Shown here: positions 8,718-16,518 of the stretch, piece by piece
Layout of the letters: each line of letters opens with the position of its first letter
Position numbering within the stretch: position 1 is the stretch's first letter
Notes under the pieces: model-generated
What the model saw: only the letters and a program-made list of their open reading frames with translations
What the model was told of the DNA's origin: nothing
Databases searched by the model: none
NCBI RefSeq assembly: GCF_003985145.1
Contig: NZ_ML133526.1
Location: 162,026-226,025, forward strand
DNA: 64,000 nt
From: Rhizobium anhuiense
GTDB lineage: Bacteria; Pseudomonadota; Alphaproteobacteria; Rhizobiales; Rhizobiaceae
Direction of reading: 5' to 3'
Position numbers and translations under genes: made by a program

Positions 8718-9571
8718 TGAGCGTCGAAAGCATCCAAACTGCCGAAGTCGCATCCCTGCCCGTCGCCAAACCGGCGAACGTCGGGCGGCGCGACCTGGCA
8801 CTGCGCATCGCCGTGCCTTTCCTGGTCATCACCGTGCTCATCATCATCTGGGAGCTTTACGTGGTGCTCTCGGGCGTACCGCCTTACATCCTGCCCGGAC
8901 CCGGCGCCGTGGCGGCAGCCTTCGTCAATGATTGGGGTACGCTTGCGCCTGCCCTCTGGGTCACGACCCAGATTACCTTCATCTCGCTGATACTGGCGCT
9001 GATCGGCGGCGTGGGGTTTGCGATCTTTCTCGTGCAATCACGCTGGATCGAGATCGCCTTCTATCCGCTCGCCGTGATCCTGCAGGTGACGCCGATCGTG
9101 GCGATCTCGCCACTGATCCTGATCTACGCTCCCTCCACGCAGGTGGCGCTGCTCATCTGCGCCTTCCTCGTCGCATTCTTCCCCATCCTGTCAAACATGG
9201 TGCAGGGCCTGAAGAGCGTCGACCATAACCTCATCAACCTCTTCGAACTCTACGGCGCCTCGCGCTGGCAGACGCTGATCCATCTGAAGATCCCAGCCGC
9301 CCAGCCCTATTTCATGACCGGTCTTCGCATCGGCGGCGGCCTTGCGCTGATCGCCGCCGTCGTCGCCGAATTTGCCGCGGGCTCCGCCGGCGCCGGCTCC
9401 GGCCTCGCTTTCCGCCTGCTGGAAGCGCAGTACCGGATGAACATACCGCGGCTCTTCGCTGCGCTCTTGATGCTCTCCATGCTTGGGGTCGCCATTTTCG
9501 GCCTTACCACCCTCATCGCCTGGCTGAGCCTCCACCGCTGGCATGAAAGCAGCATCAAACGGGAAAACTGA
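8717..9571 (+). CDS. ABC transporter permease, NitT/TauT type
   Basis: A 284-residue inner-membrane permease with about six helices. The EAA loop reads LFELYGASRWQTLIHLKIPAAQPYF, here with its usual G and P positions. The frame is open further upstream, but the ATG at 8717 overlaps the ATPase stop and is preceded by GGAGGA (8705-8710). It pairs with the ATPase at 7893. The stop TGA overlaps the amidohydrolase start (ATGA-type junction at 9569-9573), indicating translational coupling. Confidence 0.94.
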   Translation: MSVESIQTAEVASLPVAKPANVGRRDLALRIAVPFLVITVLIIIWELYVVLSGVPPYILPGPGAVAAAFVNDWGTLAPALWVTTQITFISLILALIGGVGFAIFLVQSRWIEIAFYPLAVILQVTPIVAISPLILIYAPSTQVALLICAFLVAFFPILSNMVQGLKSVDHNLINLFELYGASRWQTLIHLKIPAAQPYFMTGLRIGGGLALIAAVVAEFAAGSAGAGSGLAFRLLEAQYRMNIPRLFAALLMLSMLGVAIFGLTTLIAWLSLHRWHESSIKREN

Positions 9572-10884
9572 TGACCTATTCCTTCATATCCCCGCCAAAT
9601 GCGGCCCGCTTCGTGCTGAGCAATGCGACGGTGCCCGCCGTCACCGTCGAGCCTGTCGACGTGCCGGTTACGGAAGGACTCGCCACGGTCGATATCGTCA
9701 TCAGCGACGGTACGATTGCCGCCATCCGGCCGGCTGGCGCCGCACCCGCCGATTATGCCAGGATCGATCTCAAGGACGGCATGGTCTGGCCCTGTTTTGC
9801 CGATATCCACACCCATCTCGACAAGGGCCATATCTGGCCGCGTCAGGCTAATCCCGACGGCAGTTTCATGGGCGCGCTCGATGCCGTCAGGGCCGACCGG
9901 GAAGCCAACTGGTCGGCCGCGGACGTGAAACGGCGCATGGAATTCTCGCTGCGCTCCGCCTATGCCCACGGCACCAGCCTGATCCGCACCCATCTGGATT
10001 CGCTGGCGCCCCAGCACCGCATCTCCTTCGAGGTCTTTGCCGAAATCCGCGATGCCTGGAAGGAGAGGATCGCGCTGCAGGCCGTCGCCCTCTTCCCGCT
10101 GGACGCCATGGCGGACAGCTCCTTTTTTACCGATCTTGTCACCGTCGTCCGGCAAACAGGCGGCCTGCTTGGCGGCGTCACGCGCATGGGGCCGGAGCTC
10201 ATCTGGCAGCTCGACACGCTCTTCAGGACTGCCGCAGAGCATGGGTTGGATGTCGATCTGCATGTCGACGAGACGGATGATCGCGGCGCCGAGACGCTGA
10301 AGGCGATCGCCGAGGCCGTGCTGCGCAACGGGTTCGAGGGCAAGGTGACCGCCGGCCATTGCTGCTCGCTCGCCCGCCAGGACGAAGACACCGCCGCGCG
10401 CACGGTCGAGCTGGTCGCCAAGGCAGGCATAGCGGTCATCGCGCTGCCAATGTGCAACATGTATCTGCAGGACCGCTATGCCGGCCGCACCCCGCGCTGG
10501 CGCGGCGTCACCCTGTTCCACGAGCTGGCCGCCGCCGGTGTCGCGACCGCGGTCGCCTCCGACAATACCCGCGACCCCTTCTATGCCTATGGCGATCTCG
10601 ATCCGGTGGAGGTCTTCCGCGAGGCCGTGCGGATTCTGCATCTCGACCACCCGCTCGATACCGCGGCGCGTGTCGTCACCACCTCGCCCGCCGCCATCGT
10701 CGGACGGCCGGACAAGGGCCGCATCGCCGCCGGCGATCCGGCCGATCTCGTGCTCTTCAGCGCGCGGCGTTGGAGTGAATTCCTTTCCCGTCCGCAGTCT
10801 GACCGCGTCGTGCTTCGTCGCGGCAAGGTGATCGACCGCAGCCTGCCGGATTACCGTGAACTCGATAGCGTCGTTGGAGCCTGA
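9571..10884 (+). CDS. Cytosine-deaminase-like metal-dependent amidohydrolase
   Basis: A 437-residue amidohydrolase-superfamily protein. Metal and catalytic motifs fit the CodA branch: DIHTHLDKGH (H80, H82), HVDETDD (~231), GHCCSL (~263) and SDNTRDPF (~330). The N- and C-terminal beta-sandwich ends are present (final segment PADLVLFSARRW). It probably deaminates or hydrolyses a cytosine- or creatinine-like ring, but several subfamilies share these motifs. It is coupled to the permease upstream and lies two bases from the FAD-oxidase gene downstream. Together with the creatininase-like protein it suggests stepwise breakdown of an imported N-heterocycle. Confidence 0.88.
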   Translation: MTYSFISPPNAARFVLSNATVPAVTVEPVDVPVTEGLATVDIVISDGTIAAIRPAGAAPADYARIDLKDGMVWPCFADIHTHLDKGHIWPRQANPDGSFMGALDAVRADREANWSAADVKRRMEFSLRSAYAHGTSLIRTHLDSLAPQHRISFEVFAEIRDAWKERIALQAVALFPLDAMADSSFFTDLVTVVRQTGGLLGGVTRMGPELIWQLDTLFRTAAEHGLDVDLHVDETDDRGAETLKAIAEAVLRNGFEGKVTAGHCCSLARQDEDTAARTVELVAKAGIAVIALPMCNMYLQDRYAGRTPRWRGVTLFHELAAAGVATAVASDNTRDPFYAYGDLDPVEVFREAVRILHLDHPLDTAARVVTTSPAAIVGRPDKGRIAAGDPADLVLFSARRWSEFLSRPQSDRVVLRRGKVIDRSLPDYRELDSVVGA

Positions 10885-10885
10885 C

Positions 10886-12295
10886 ATGGCCGATTATCAG
10901 AAGATCAAAAAGGAACTCGAAGGCATCGCCGTCGAAGACAATCCGGCGCTCGTGCGCCAGAAGAGCCGGGATTTCTATTGGTACTCGCCGATCCTGAAGG
11001 CGCAGCTCGACAATGTTTCCGCCGATCTCGTCGTCACGCCGAAGACCGAGGAAGAGGTCATCCGGACGCTGAAGATCGCCTATGCCCACGACGTGCCGGT
11101 CACGCCGCGCGGCGCCGGCACCGGCAATTACGGCCAGGCCATGCCGCTTTCCGGCGGCATCGTGCTGAATCTTGCCGCCATGGACAAGATCAAGGAGATC
11201 CATCCCGGCCGCGTCGTCTGCGAACCCGGCATCGTGCTTGCCCAGCTCGACAAGCAGACCAAGGCCCATTCCGGCCAGGAGTTGCGCTTCCACCCCTCCA
11301 CTGCCCAGACGGCGACGGTCGGCGGCTTCATCGCCGGCGGTTCGGGCGGCGTCGGCTCGATCACCTGGGGCGGCTTGCGCGACCTTGGCAACATCCTGCG
11401 CCTGCGCGTCGTCACCATGGAGGCCGAGCCACGTGTGCTCGATCTCACCGGCTGGGATCTCCAGAAAGTCAGCCACGCCTACGGCACGAACGGCATCATC
11501 ACCGAGATCGAGATGCCGCTTGCGCCTGCCTATGACTGGGTCGATGTGCTGGTCGGCTATGACGACTTCATGGACGCGGTGCGCTTTTCCGACGCGCTGG
11601 CCAAATGCAACGGCATCCTCGTCAAAGAGATCGCGCCGATCGCGGCTCCCATTCCTTACGACTATTTCACCCGCCACAAGCCCTACATCCGTCAGGGCCA
11701 GTCGATCGTCGTGCTGATGATCGCGCCGCACTCCCTGGATGCCTTTCTTGCCTTCACCGCGGCGCAGAAGGGCGAGATCATGTTCCGCTCCGACACGGTG
11801 GAAAGCATGCGCGGCATTCCGCATGCCTATGAGCTGGCCTGGAACCACACGACATTGCGCGCCCTTAAGGTCGACCCGAACTTTACCTATCTTCAGGTGC
11901 AATATCCGGGACCGGACCATGTCGCCAAGGTGCGAAAGATGGTGGAGATCTTCGGCGACGAAGTGCCGGGTCATCTCGAATTCATCAAATTCGACGGCCA
12001 GATCCAGTGCTCCGGCCTGCCGCTGGTGCGCTACACCACCGAGGAGCGGCTGGAAGAGATCATCAAGATCCACCAGGACAATGGATGCCCGATCTTCAAC
12101 CCGCACCGCTATACGCTTGAGGAAGGCGGCATGAAGCGCACCGACACGGTGCAGCTCGCCTTCAAGCAGGAAACCGATCCGAAAGGCCTGCTCAATCCCG
12201 GCAAGATGATTGCCTGGGAAAATCCCGATTTCGATTTCAACGCCGGCAAGAACTATCTCTTCCCCGGTCTCGCGGCCCTGATGGAGGCTTCATGA
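10886..12295 (+). CDS. FAD-binding oxidase/dehydrogenase (GlcD/PCMH type)
   Basis: A 469-residue flavoenzyme. The N-terminal PCMH FAD domain shows VTPRGAGTGNYGQAMPLSGG and HPSTAQTATVGGFIAGGSGG, then ITWGGLRDLGNILRLRVV. The C-terminal end (CPIFNPHRYTLEEGGM, then DPKGLLNPGKM) is the usual cap. Relatives oxidise 2-hydroxy acids, alcohols or amines. The upstream frame is open to 10856, but the ATG at 10886 has GGAG at 10876-10879 and avoids overlapping the previous gene. It is inside the same operon as the importer and amidohydrolase, and its stop overlaps the next start. Confidence 0.9.
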   Translation: MADYQKIKKELEGIAVEDNPALVRQKSRDFYWYSPILKAQLDNVSADLVVTPKTEEEVIRTLKIAYAHDVPVTPRGAGTGNYGQAMPLSGGIVLNLAAMDKIKEIHPGRVVCEPGIVLAQLDKQTKAHSGQELRFHPSTAQTATVGGFIAGGSGGVGSITWGGLRDLGNILRLRVVTMEAEPRVLDLTGWDLQKVSHAYGTNGIITEIEMPLAPAYDWVDVLVGYDDFMDAVRFSDALAKCNGILVKEIAPIAAPIPYDYFTRHKPYIRQGQSIVVLMIAPHSLDAFLAFTAAQKGEIMFRSDTVESMRGIPHAYELAWNHTTLRALKVDPNFTYLQVQYPGPDHVAKVRKMVEIFGDEVPGHLEFIKFDGQIQCSGLPLVRYTTEERLEEIIKIHQDNGCPIFNPHRYTLEEGGMKRTDTVQLAFKQETDPKGLLNPGKMIAWENPDFDFNAGKNYLFPGLAALMEAS

Positions 12296-12873
12296 GGGTT
12301 CTCGTCCTCCACTCTCACCCGGTCGAGGAAAGTTACGGCAAGGCGCTCTACCGGCAGACCGTCGAGAGCCTTGAGAAGGCCGGGCATACGGTGGACGGCT
12401 GCGACCTTTACGAAGAGCAGTTCGATCCGGTGCTCTCACGCCGCGACCGGCTCGTCTATCACGACTATCCGGAAAATCTGAAGCTGGTGGAATCGCATGT
12501 CGAGCGGCTGAAGGCGGCCGAGGGGCTGGTGATCTGCACCCCGATCTGGAATTTCGGCTTTCCGGCAATTCTGAAGGGATATTTCGACCGCGTATGGCTG
12601 CCGGGCGTTTCCTTCGAACTGGTCAACGGCAAGGTAGAATCGCGGCTGCGCCACATCCGCAAGCTCGCCGCCGTCCTGACCTATGGCGCAACGCCCTTCC
12701 GCGCCTTTGCAGCCGGCAACCCGCCGAAGAAGATCGTCAAGAGAGTGCTGAGGGCGCAGATCAATCCGGTGAGGCCGGTGACCTTCCTCGCCCATTACGA
12801 CATGAACAATTGCACGCCGGAGACGCGGGCAAAATTCCTCACCCGCGTCGGAGACGCGATGGAGCGCTTTTAA
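12292..12873 (+). CDS. NAD(P)H-dependent oxidoreductase, flavodoxin-like fold (quinone/FMN reductase type)
   Basis: A 193-residue protein with a flavodoxin-like start (MRVLVLHSHPVEESYGKALY) and the family motifs YHDYPEN, then AEGLVICTPIWNFGFPAILK followed by GYFDRVWLPGVSF. This is the MdaB/KefF/NQO group, two-electron FMN- or FAD-dependent reductases. It is the last gene of the operon, coupled by ATGA (12292-12295). In this context it could supply reduced flavin or reduce a quinone-like intermediate. It converges on the RidA gene with a 4-base overlap. Confidence 0.88.
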   Translation: MRVLVLHSHPVEESYGKALYRQTVESLEKAGHTVDGCDLYEEQFDPVLSRRDRLVYHDYPENLKLVESHVERLKAAEGLVICTPIWNFGFPAILKGYFDRVWLPGVSFELVNGKVESRLRHIRKLAAVLTYGATPFRAFAAGNPPKKIVKRVLRAQINPVRPVTFLAHYDMNNCTPETRAKFLTRVGDAMERF

Positions 12874-13259
12874 AAAATCTTCGCCGCCGTCACCTCGACC
12901 TCCACGAAGAATTCCGGCCGCGTAAAGCCGCCGACGACGATCAGAGTGGAAACCGGCTTCGGATCGAGGGTATAGCGATCCCGCACGGCCATATAGGCCG
13001 GAAAGTCTTCGCGCCGGGTGACGAACCCCGAAATGCGGATGACATCGGCAAAACTCATCTCCGCCTCTTCGAGGATCGCCTTGATCGCCTCGAAGCAGAG
13101 TTCCGCCTGCGCGGCCACGTCGCTCGGAACAGTATCGTCGAGACCGATACCTAACTGGCCCGAAGTGACCAACAGCGATGCGCCGGGCGGCACGAGCAGG
13201 CCGTGATTGTAATTCCCGAAAGGCCGGCGCACCGAGGCCGGATTGAAGGTCTTCTTCAT
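12870..13259 (-). CDS. RidA/YjgF-family protein
   Basis: A 129-residue RidA-like protein: SVRRPFGNYNHGLLVPPGAS, LVTSGQLGIGLDDTVPSDVA, AQAELCFEAIKAIL and a C-terminal GGFTRPEFFVEVEVTA. The conserved arginine that salt-bridges substrates in canonical RidA would be the R in this TRPEF stretch. RidA proteins hydrolyse reactive enamines/imines; in the pyrimidine Rut pathway a homologue (RutC) processes an intermediate. The frame runs upstream to 13337, but homology begins at MKKTF (13259). It is transcribed opposite to the catabolic operon and abuts it, so it may belong to the same pathway. Confidence 0.88.
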   Translation of the reverse strand: MKKTFNPASVRRPFGNYNHGLLVPPGASLLVTSGQLGIGLDDTVPSDVAAQAELCFEAIKAILEEAEMSFADVIRISGFVTRREDFPAYMAVRDRYTLDPKPVSTLIVVGGFTRPEFFVEVEVTAAKIF

Positions 13260-13385
13260 CGATCGCTCTGAAATTTTCTCATAGGCCTGCAAATACCGCA
13301 CCCTACAGGACGCGGCGGGATATGAGAATATCGCCACCGCCCATTATGTCTTGTGACAAGGCAGGATGAATGCCTTGAACGGATA

Positions 13386-14207
13386 CTAGCCCTTGACAGC
13401 ACCCGAGATCATCGAGCCGGAAATCTGCCGATACATGAGGAGGCCTAGAAAGGCTGGAGGCAGCGCGCCGAGGATCATCACGGCCGATGCCGTCCCCCAT
13501 TGTACGCCGCCGCCGCTTGCCGCAAAAAAGAAGGAAGCGCCAACGGTCATCGGCACCGCCTTGTTTGTCGTCAGCATCAGACCGAAGAGGAACTCGTTCC
13601 AGGCGGTGATAAAGCCGAAGATGAAGGTCGTCACCAGTGCAGGACGCACGACCGGCCGAATGATGCGGATCATGATCTGAAACGAATTCGCGCCATCCAC
13701 CTTTGCCGCTTCGTCCAGTTCGAGCGGGACGTCGGAAATCGCATTGACGAGAATGACAAGCGCCAGCGGTGTGTTGACGATGGTCAGGATCAGGCCGAGA
13801 CCGAGCTGGGTATCGAGCAAACCGAGCCATTGGTACATCATGTAGAGCGGGATGGCGAAAATGATCAGCGGCACGGCGCGCAGATTGACGATGATCGGCA
13901 GCAGCGTGTGCTTGCCCGCTTCGCTCCTGGCGATCGCATAGGCCGCGGGAAAGGCGAGCATGATCGCAAGCCCCGTGCCGATCAACGAAGCGACGGTGCT
14001 GTTCCAGAGGTAGGAATAGATATTGAAACGGTCCGTCTGCGTTAAAACCCGCAGGTAGTTTTCGAGAGTCGGCTGGCTGATCCACAAACCAGGATTGACC
14101 GACAGTTCGCGCGCGCTTTTGAACGACGTGACGAGCGTGACGATGATCGGAAAATTCATCGCAAGAGCTGCGGCGGCAAAAACGATCCAGCGGAGCGTGT
14201 TCATCAT
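13386..14207 (-). CDS. Carbohydrate ABC transporter permease (MalG/CUT1 type)
   Basis: A 273-residue inner-membrane protein with about six helices. The EAA loop reads ELDEAAKVDGANSFQIMIRI, and the C-terminus ISGSMISGAVKG is typical of MalG-type permeases. It lies three bases behind its partner permease (14211-15077). It forms a CUT1 importer with the binding protein at 15134, but no ATPase gene is present, so it probably shares one encoded elsewhere, as MsmK-type ATPases do. The operon starts with nanEK, pointing to an amino-sugar substrate. Confidence 0.95.
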   Translation of the reverse strand: MMNTLRWIVFAAAALAMNFPIIVTLVTSFKSARELSVNPGLWISQPTLENYLRVLTQTDRFNIYSYLWNSTVASLIGTGLAIMLAFPAAYAIARSEAGKHTLLPIIVNLRAVPLIIFAIPLYMMYQWLGLLDTQLGLGLILTIVNTPLALVILVNAISDVPLELDEAAKVDGANSFQIMIRIIRPVVRPALVTTFIFGFITAWNEFLFGLMLTTNKAVPMTVGASFFFAASGGGVQWGTASAVMILGALPPAFLGLLMYRQISGSMISGAVKG

Positions 14208-14210
14208 CGC

Positions 14211-15077
14211 TCACGTCCTCCTGCGGCCGGCCAGCCAGTTGAGGCTATAGAGCACGAGCAGCGAGGCAAGGAAGAGAACAACGGAAGCCGCCACCGCCTT
14301 GCCGATCGCACCCTCCTTGAAAAATGCCTGATAGATATAGATCGACAGCGACATGGTCGAGCCGCCCGCACCGCTGCCGGTCAACGCGTAGACGTTGTCG
14401 AAAACACGAAAGCCGTCGATGAAGCGAATGAAGAAGGCGATCATGAGCGTCGGCAGCATCAGCGGCAGCTCGATAAACCAAAGCAGCTTGATTGCCGACG
14501 CGCCGTCGAGGGCGGCCGCCTCGCGCACGTCGAGCGGCACGGCGACATAGGCCATGTAAAACAGCAGAAAGGCAAACGGCGTCCATTGCAGCGTTTCGAC
14601 CACGGTCAGCGTCCAGAATGCGTGAGCGACGTCGAGGAAGGCCGGGCTGTCGCCGAACCACTCGAAGAGATAATAGGGCACCGGCCCGGCAAATTCGTGC
14701 AGCACCAGGCGATACATCAGTCCGATCATGGCCGGCGCCACCATGAGCGGCAGCATGAGGGGCGCCATAAGGACCGAGCGCTTTGACAGAAGAGGCGCCA
14801 GAAAAATCGCAAGAAACAGGCCGAGCAGGCATTCGATAAGCGCCGTCAAGATGCCGAAGCGCAGCGAAAAGAAAATGGCGCGCCAGAAATCCCGATCGGC
14901 AAGCACCGCCAGGTAATTGCCGAAGCCGCTCAGCGTCGGACTTCGCAGTGTCTGGAAATCGACCGTCGAGACGGAATAGATGATGTTGATGACTGCGGGA
15001 AATCCGAGGAACAGCAGCAGGAAACCCACGAGCGGCGTGAGATAGGCTCTTCCCTCGGCACGTCTTACTATGGCCAT
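14211..15077 (-). CDS. Carbohydrate ABC transporter permease (MalF/CUT1 type)
   Basis: A 288-residue permease. It begins with a hydrophobic helix (LTPLVGFLLLFLGFPAVINI) and has the EAA loop DVREAAALDGASAIKLLWFI with the expected spacing. The frame is open to 15137, but MAIVRRAEG at 15077 has GGCGGA upstream and avoids running through the hairpin at 15096-15128. It is downstream of the binding-protein gene and pairs with the MalG-type permease. Confidence 0.94.
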   Translation of the reverse strand: MAIVRRAEGRAYLTPLVGFLLLFLGFPAVINIIYSVSTVDFQTLRSPTLSGFGNYLAVLADRDFWRAIFFSLRFGILTALIECLLGLFLAIFLAPLLSKRSVLMAPLMLPLMVAPAMIGLMYRLVLHEFAGPVPYYLFEWFGDSPAFLDVAHAFWTLTVVETLQWTPFAFLLFYMAYVAVPLDVREAAALDGASAIKLLWFIELPLMLPTLMIAFFIRFIDGFRVFDNVYALTGSGAGGSTMSLSIYIYQAFFKEGAIGKAVAASVVLFLASLLVLYSLNWLAGRRRT

Positions 15078-15095
15078 TTCGATCCGCCGGCTGGG

Positions 15096-15128
15096 GCCGG
15101 ATGCCCTGCAAAAGACAGGGCGTCCGGC
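15096..15128 (-). promoter_or_regulatory. Intercistronic hairpin behind binding-protein gene
   Basis: GCCGGATGCCCTG (15096-15108) and CAGGGCGTCCGGC (15116-15128) form a 13-bp stem with a single mismatch and a 7-base loop, five bases past the binding-protein stop on the minus strand. It probably raises the expression of the binding protein over that of the permeases. Confidence 0.7.
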
Positions 15129-15133
15129 GAATA

Positions 15134-16465
15134 TCACTTCTTCAGGAGGTCCTGCATGCCAGCCTTCGCATGAGCCAGCGCGTCATCAAGGCTCTGCTGG
15201 CCCGACCAGTAGCCGGTGAACTCTTTCGCCTGCAATTCGTAGACGGAGAGTGCGTTAGCCGAAGTCGCACCGTTCATCACGTAGCCGTACCTGCTGGCAA
15301 ACTCGCCGAGTTTGACGAGATCAGGACGTTCCTTGGCGACTTTCGCCACCACGTCGGGCGCAAGAGCCGGAGAGCCGCCGCTTCGTGCATAGAGCAGGGC
15401 CGCATCCTCGGTCGCCAGCCACTTCAGGAATTTGACGGCGCCGTCCTTGTTCTTGGCGTTCTTGTTGAGGCCGAGACCAAGACCGTGAATATGGTCGGCG
15501 CGTCCGTTCGGCCCGGCCGGCGGTGCCACAATACCGGTGACGTCGGCAACTGCGGGGGTTTTCTCGGCATTGGTGAGATCCGCCGCAGCGGCATTCCACT
15601 GAAGTGCCGTGGCAGCCTGCCCGGCACCGTAGGCGGCATTGGTCTCGGCATATTCATAGCTCAGCGAATCCTTAGGCGAAGCGCCGGCGTCGTAAAGCTT
15701 CTTGTAGAGTTCAAGGCCAGTCTTGTAGGCATCGGAATCAACGGTGACATTGCCGTCCTTGTCGGTCCAGTCTGCGCCATAGGAGCGCGGCAGCGACTGG
15801 AACACCATCATGTTGAAGAGCAGGTTCTTCATCTGCAATACGGTGCCATAACGCACGGGGCTTTCGGAATTCACCTGCTTCGAGAAGTAGAGAGCCGTTG
15901 CCGCCCAGTCGTCCCAGGTCCAGTTATCCGGGTCCTTCGGCTGCAATTCCTTGCCGAGATACTGCTTGGAGATTTCAGCATATTTCGCCTTTGCCGCATC
16001 GTCCTTCATCAGCGCATCGATCAGATCCTTGCGATAATACATGAAGTGCAGCGACAGATCTGTCGGCACTCCATATTGCTTGCCGTCGAACTGCATGGTC
16101 TTCAGCACGGATTCGCCAAACGTCTTTGCGGCATCGCTACCGAGGTCGACTGGCTCCATGTACGGTGCATAACGGCCGATCGAGTAGGTGGCAACGAGGT
16201 TGATGTCAAAGGCAGTCGACCCCGCTGCCATGTCGGCCTGCAGCTTGTCGTAGAAGCCCTCCCGGTTGAAGAATAAGAGTTCGACCTTGTCGGCGTCGCT
16301 GATGCCCGCAGTGGCGTTGTAGGCTTCGACGGTCGCACGAAGCGCCGTTTCTTCCGAACCACCCGGCCAGCCAAGAACGGTCACTGTCGCATTCGAGGTG
16401 CCCGGCAAAGCAACGCTTGCGAGAAGCAGGGCAAGGGCTGATAAGGACGTTCTGTTCAATGTCAT
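15134..16465 (-). CDS. Carbohydrate ABC transporter substrate-binding protein (CUT1)
   Basis: A 443-residue periplasmic protein with a signal peptide (SLSALALLLASVALPGTSNA) cleaved near residue 26. It is followed by a family-1 solute-binding fold: VLGWPGGSEETALRATVEAY, GVPTDLSLHFMYYRKDLID, and the C-terminal ALAHAKAGMQDLLKK. Such proteins bind mono- or oligosaccharides and deliver them to MalF/MalG-type permeases. It lies 53 bases downstream of nanEK. The ligand is unknown; the neighbouring NanE-NanK enzyme suggests an N-acetylated or acidic amino sugar. Confidence 0.93.
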   Translation of the reverse strand: MTLNRTSLSALALLLASVALPGTSNATVTVLGWPGGSEETALRATVEAYNATAGISDADKVELLFFNREGFYDKLQADMAAGSTAFDINLVATYSIGRYAPYMEPVDLGSDAAKTFGESVLKTMQFDGKQYGVPTDLSLHFMYYRKDLIDALMKDDAAKAKYAEISKQYLGKELQPKDPDNWTWDDWAATALYFSKQVNSESPVRYGTVLQMKNLLFNMMVFQSLPRSYGADWTDKDGNVTVDSDAYKTGLELYKKLYDAGASPKDSLSYEYAETNAAYGAGQAATALQWNAAAADLTNAEKTPAVADVTGIVAPPAGPNGRADHIHGLGLGLNKNAKNKDGAVKFLKWLATEDAALLYARSGGSPALAPDVVAKVAKERPDLVKLGEFASRYGYVMNGATSANALSVYELQAKEFTGYWSGQQSLDDALAHAKAGMQDLLKK

Positions 16466-16518
16466 CGTAGTTCCCTTTCTCTTATTGTTACGTCTGAATC
16501 CATGTTTTCTGGAATTAT

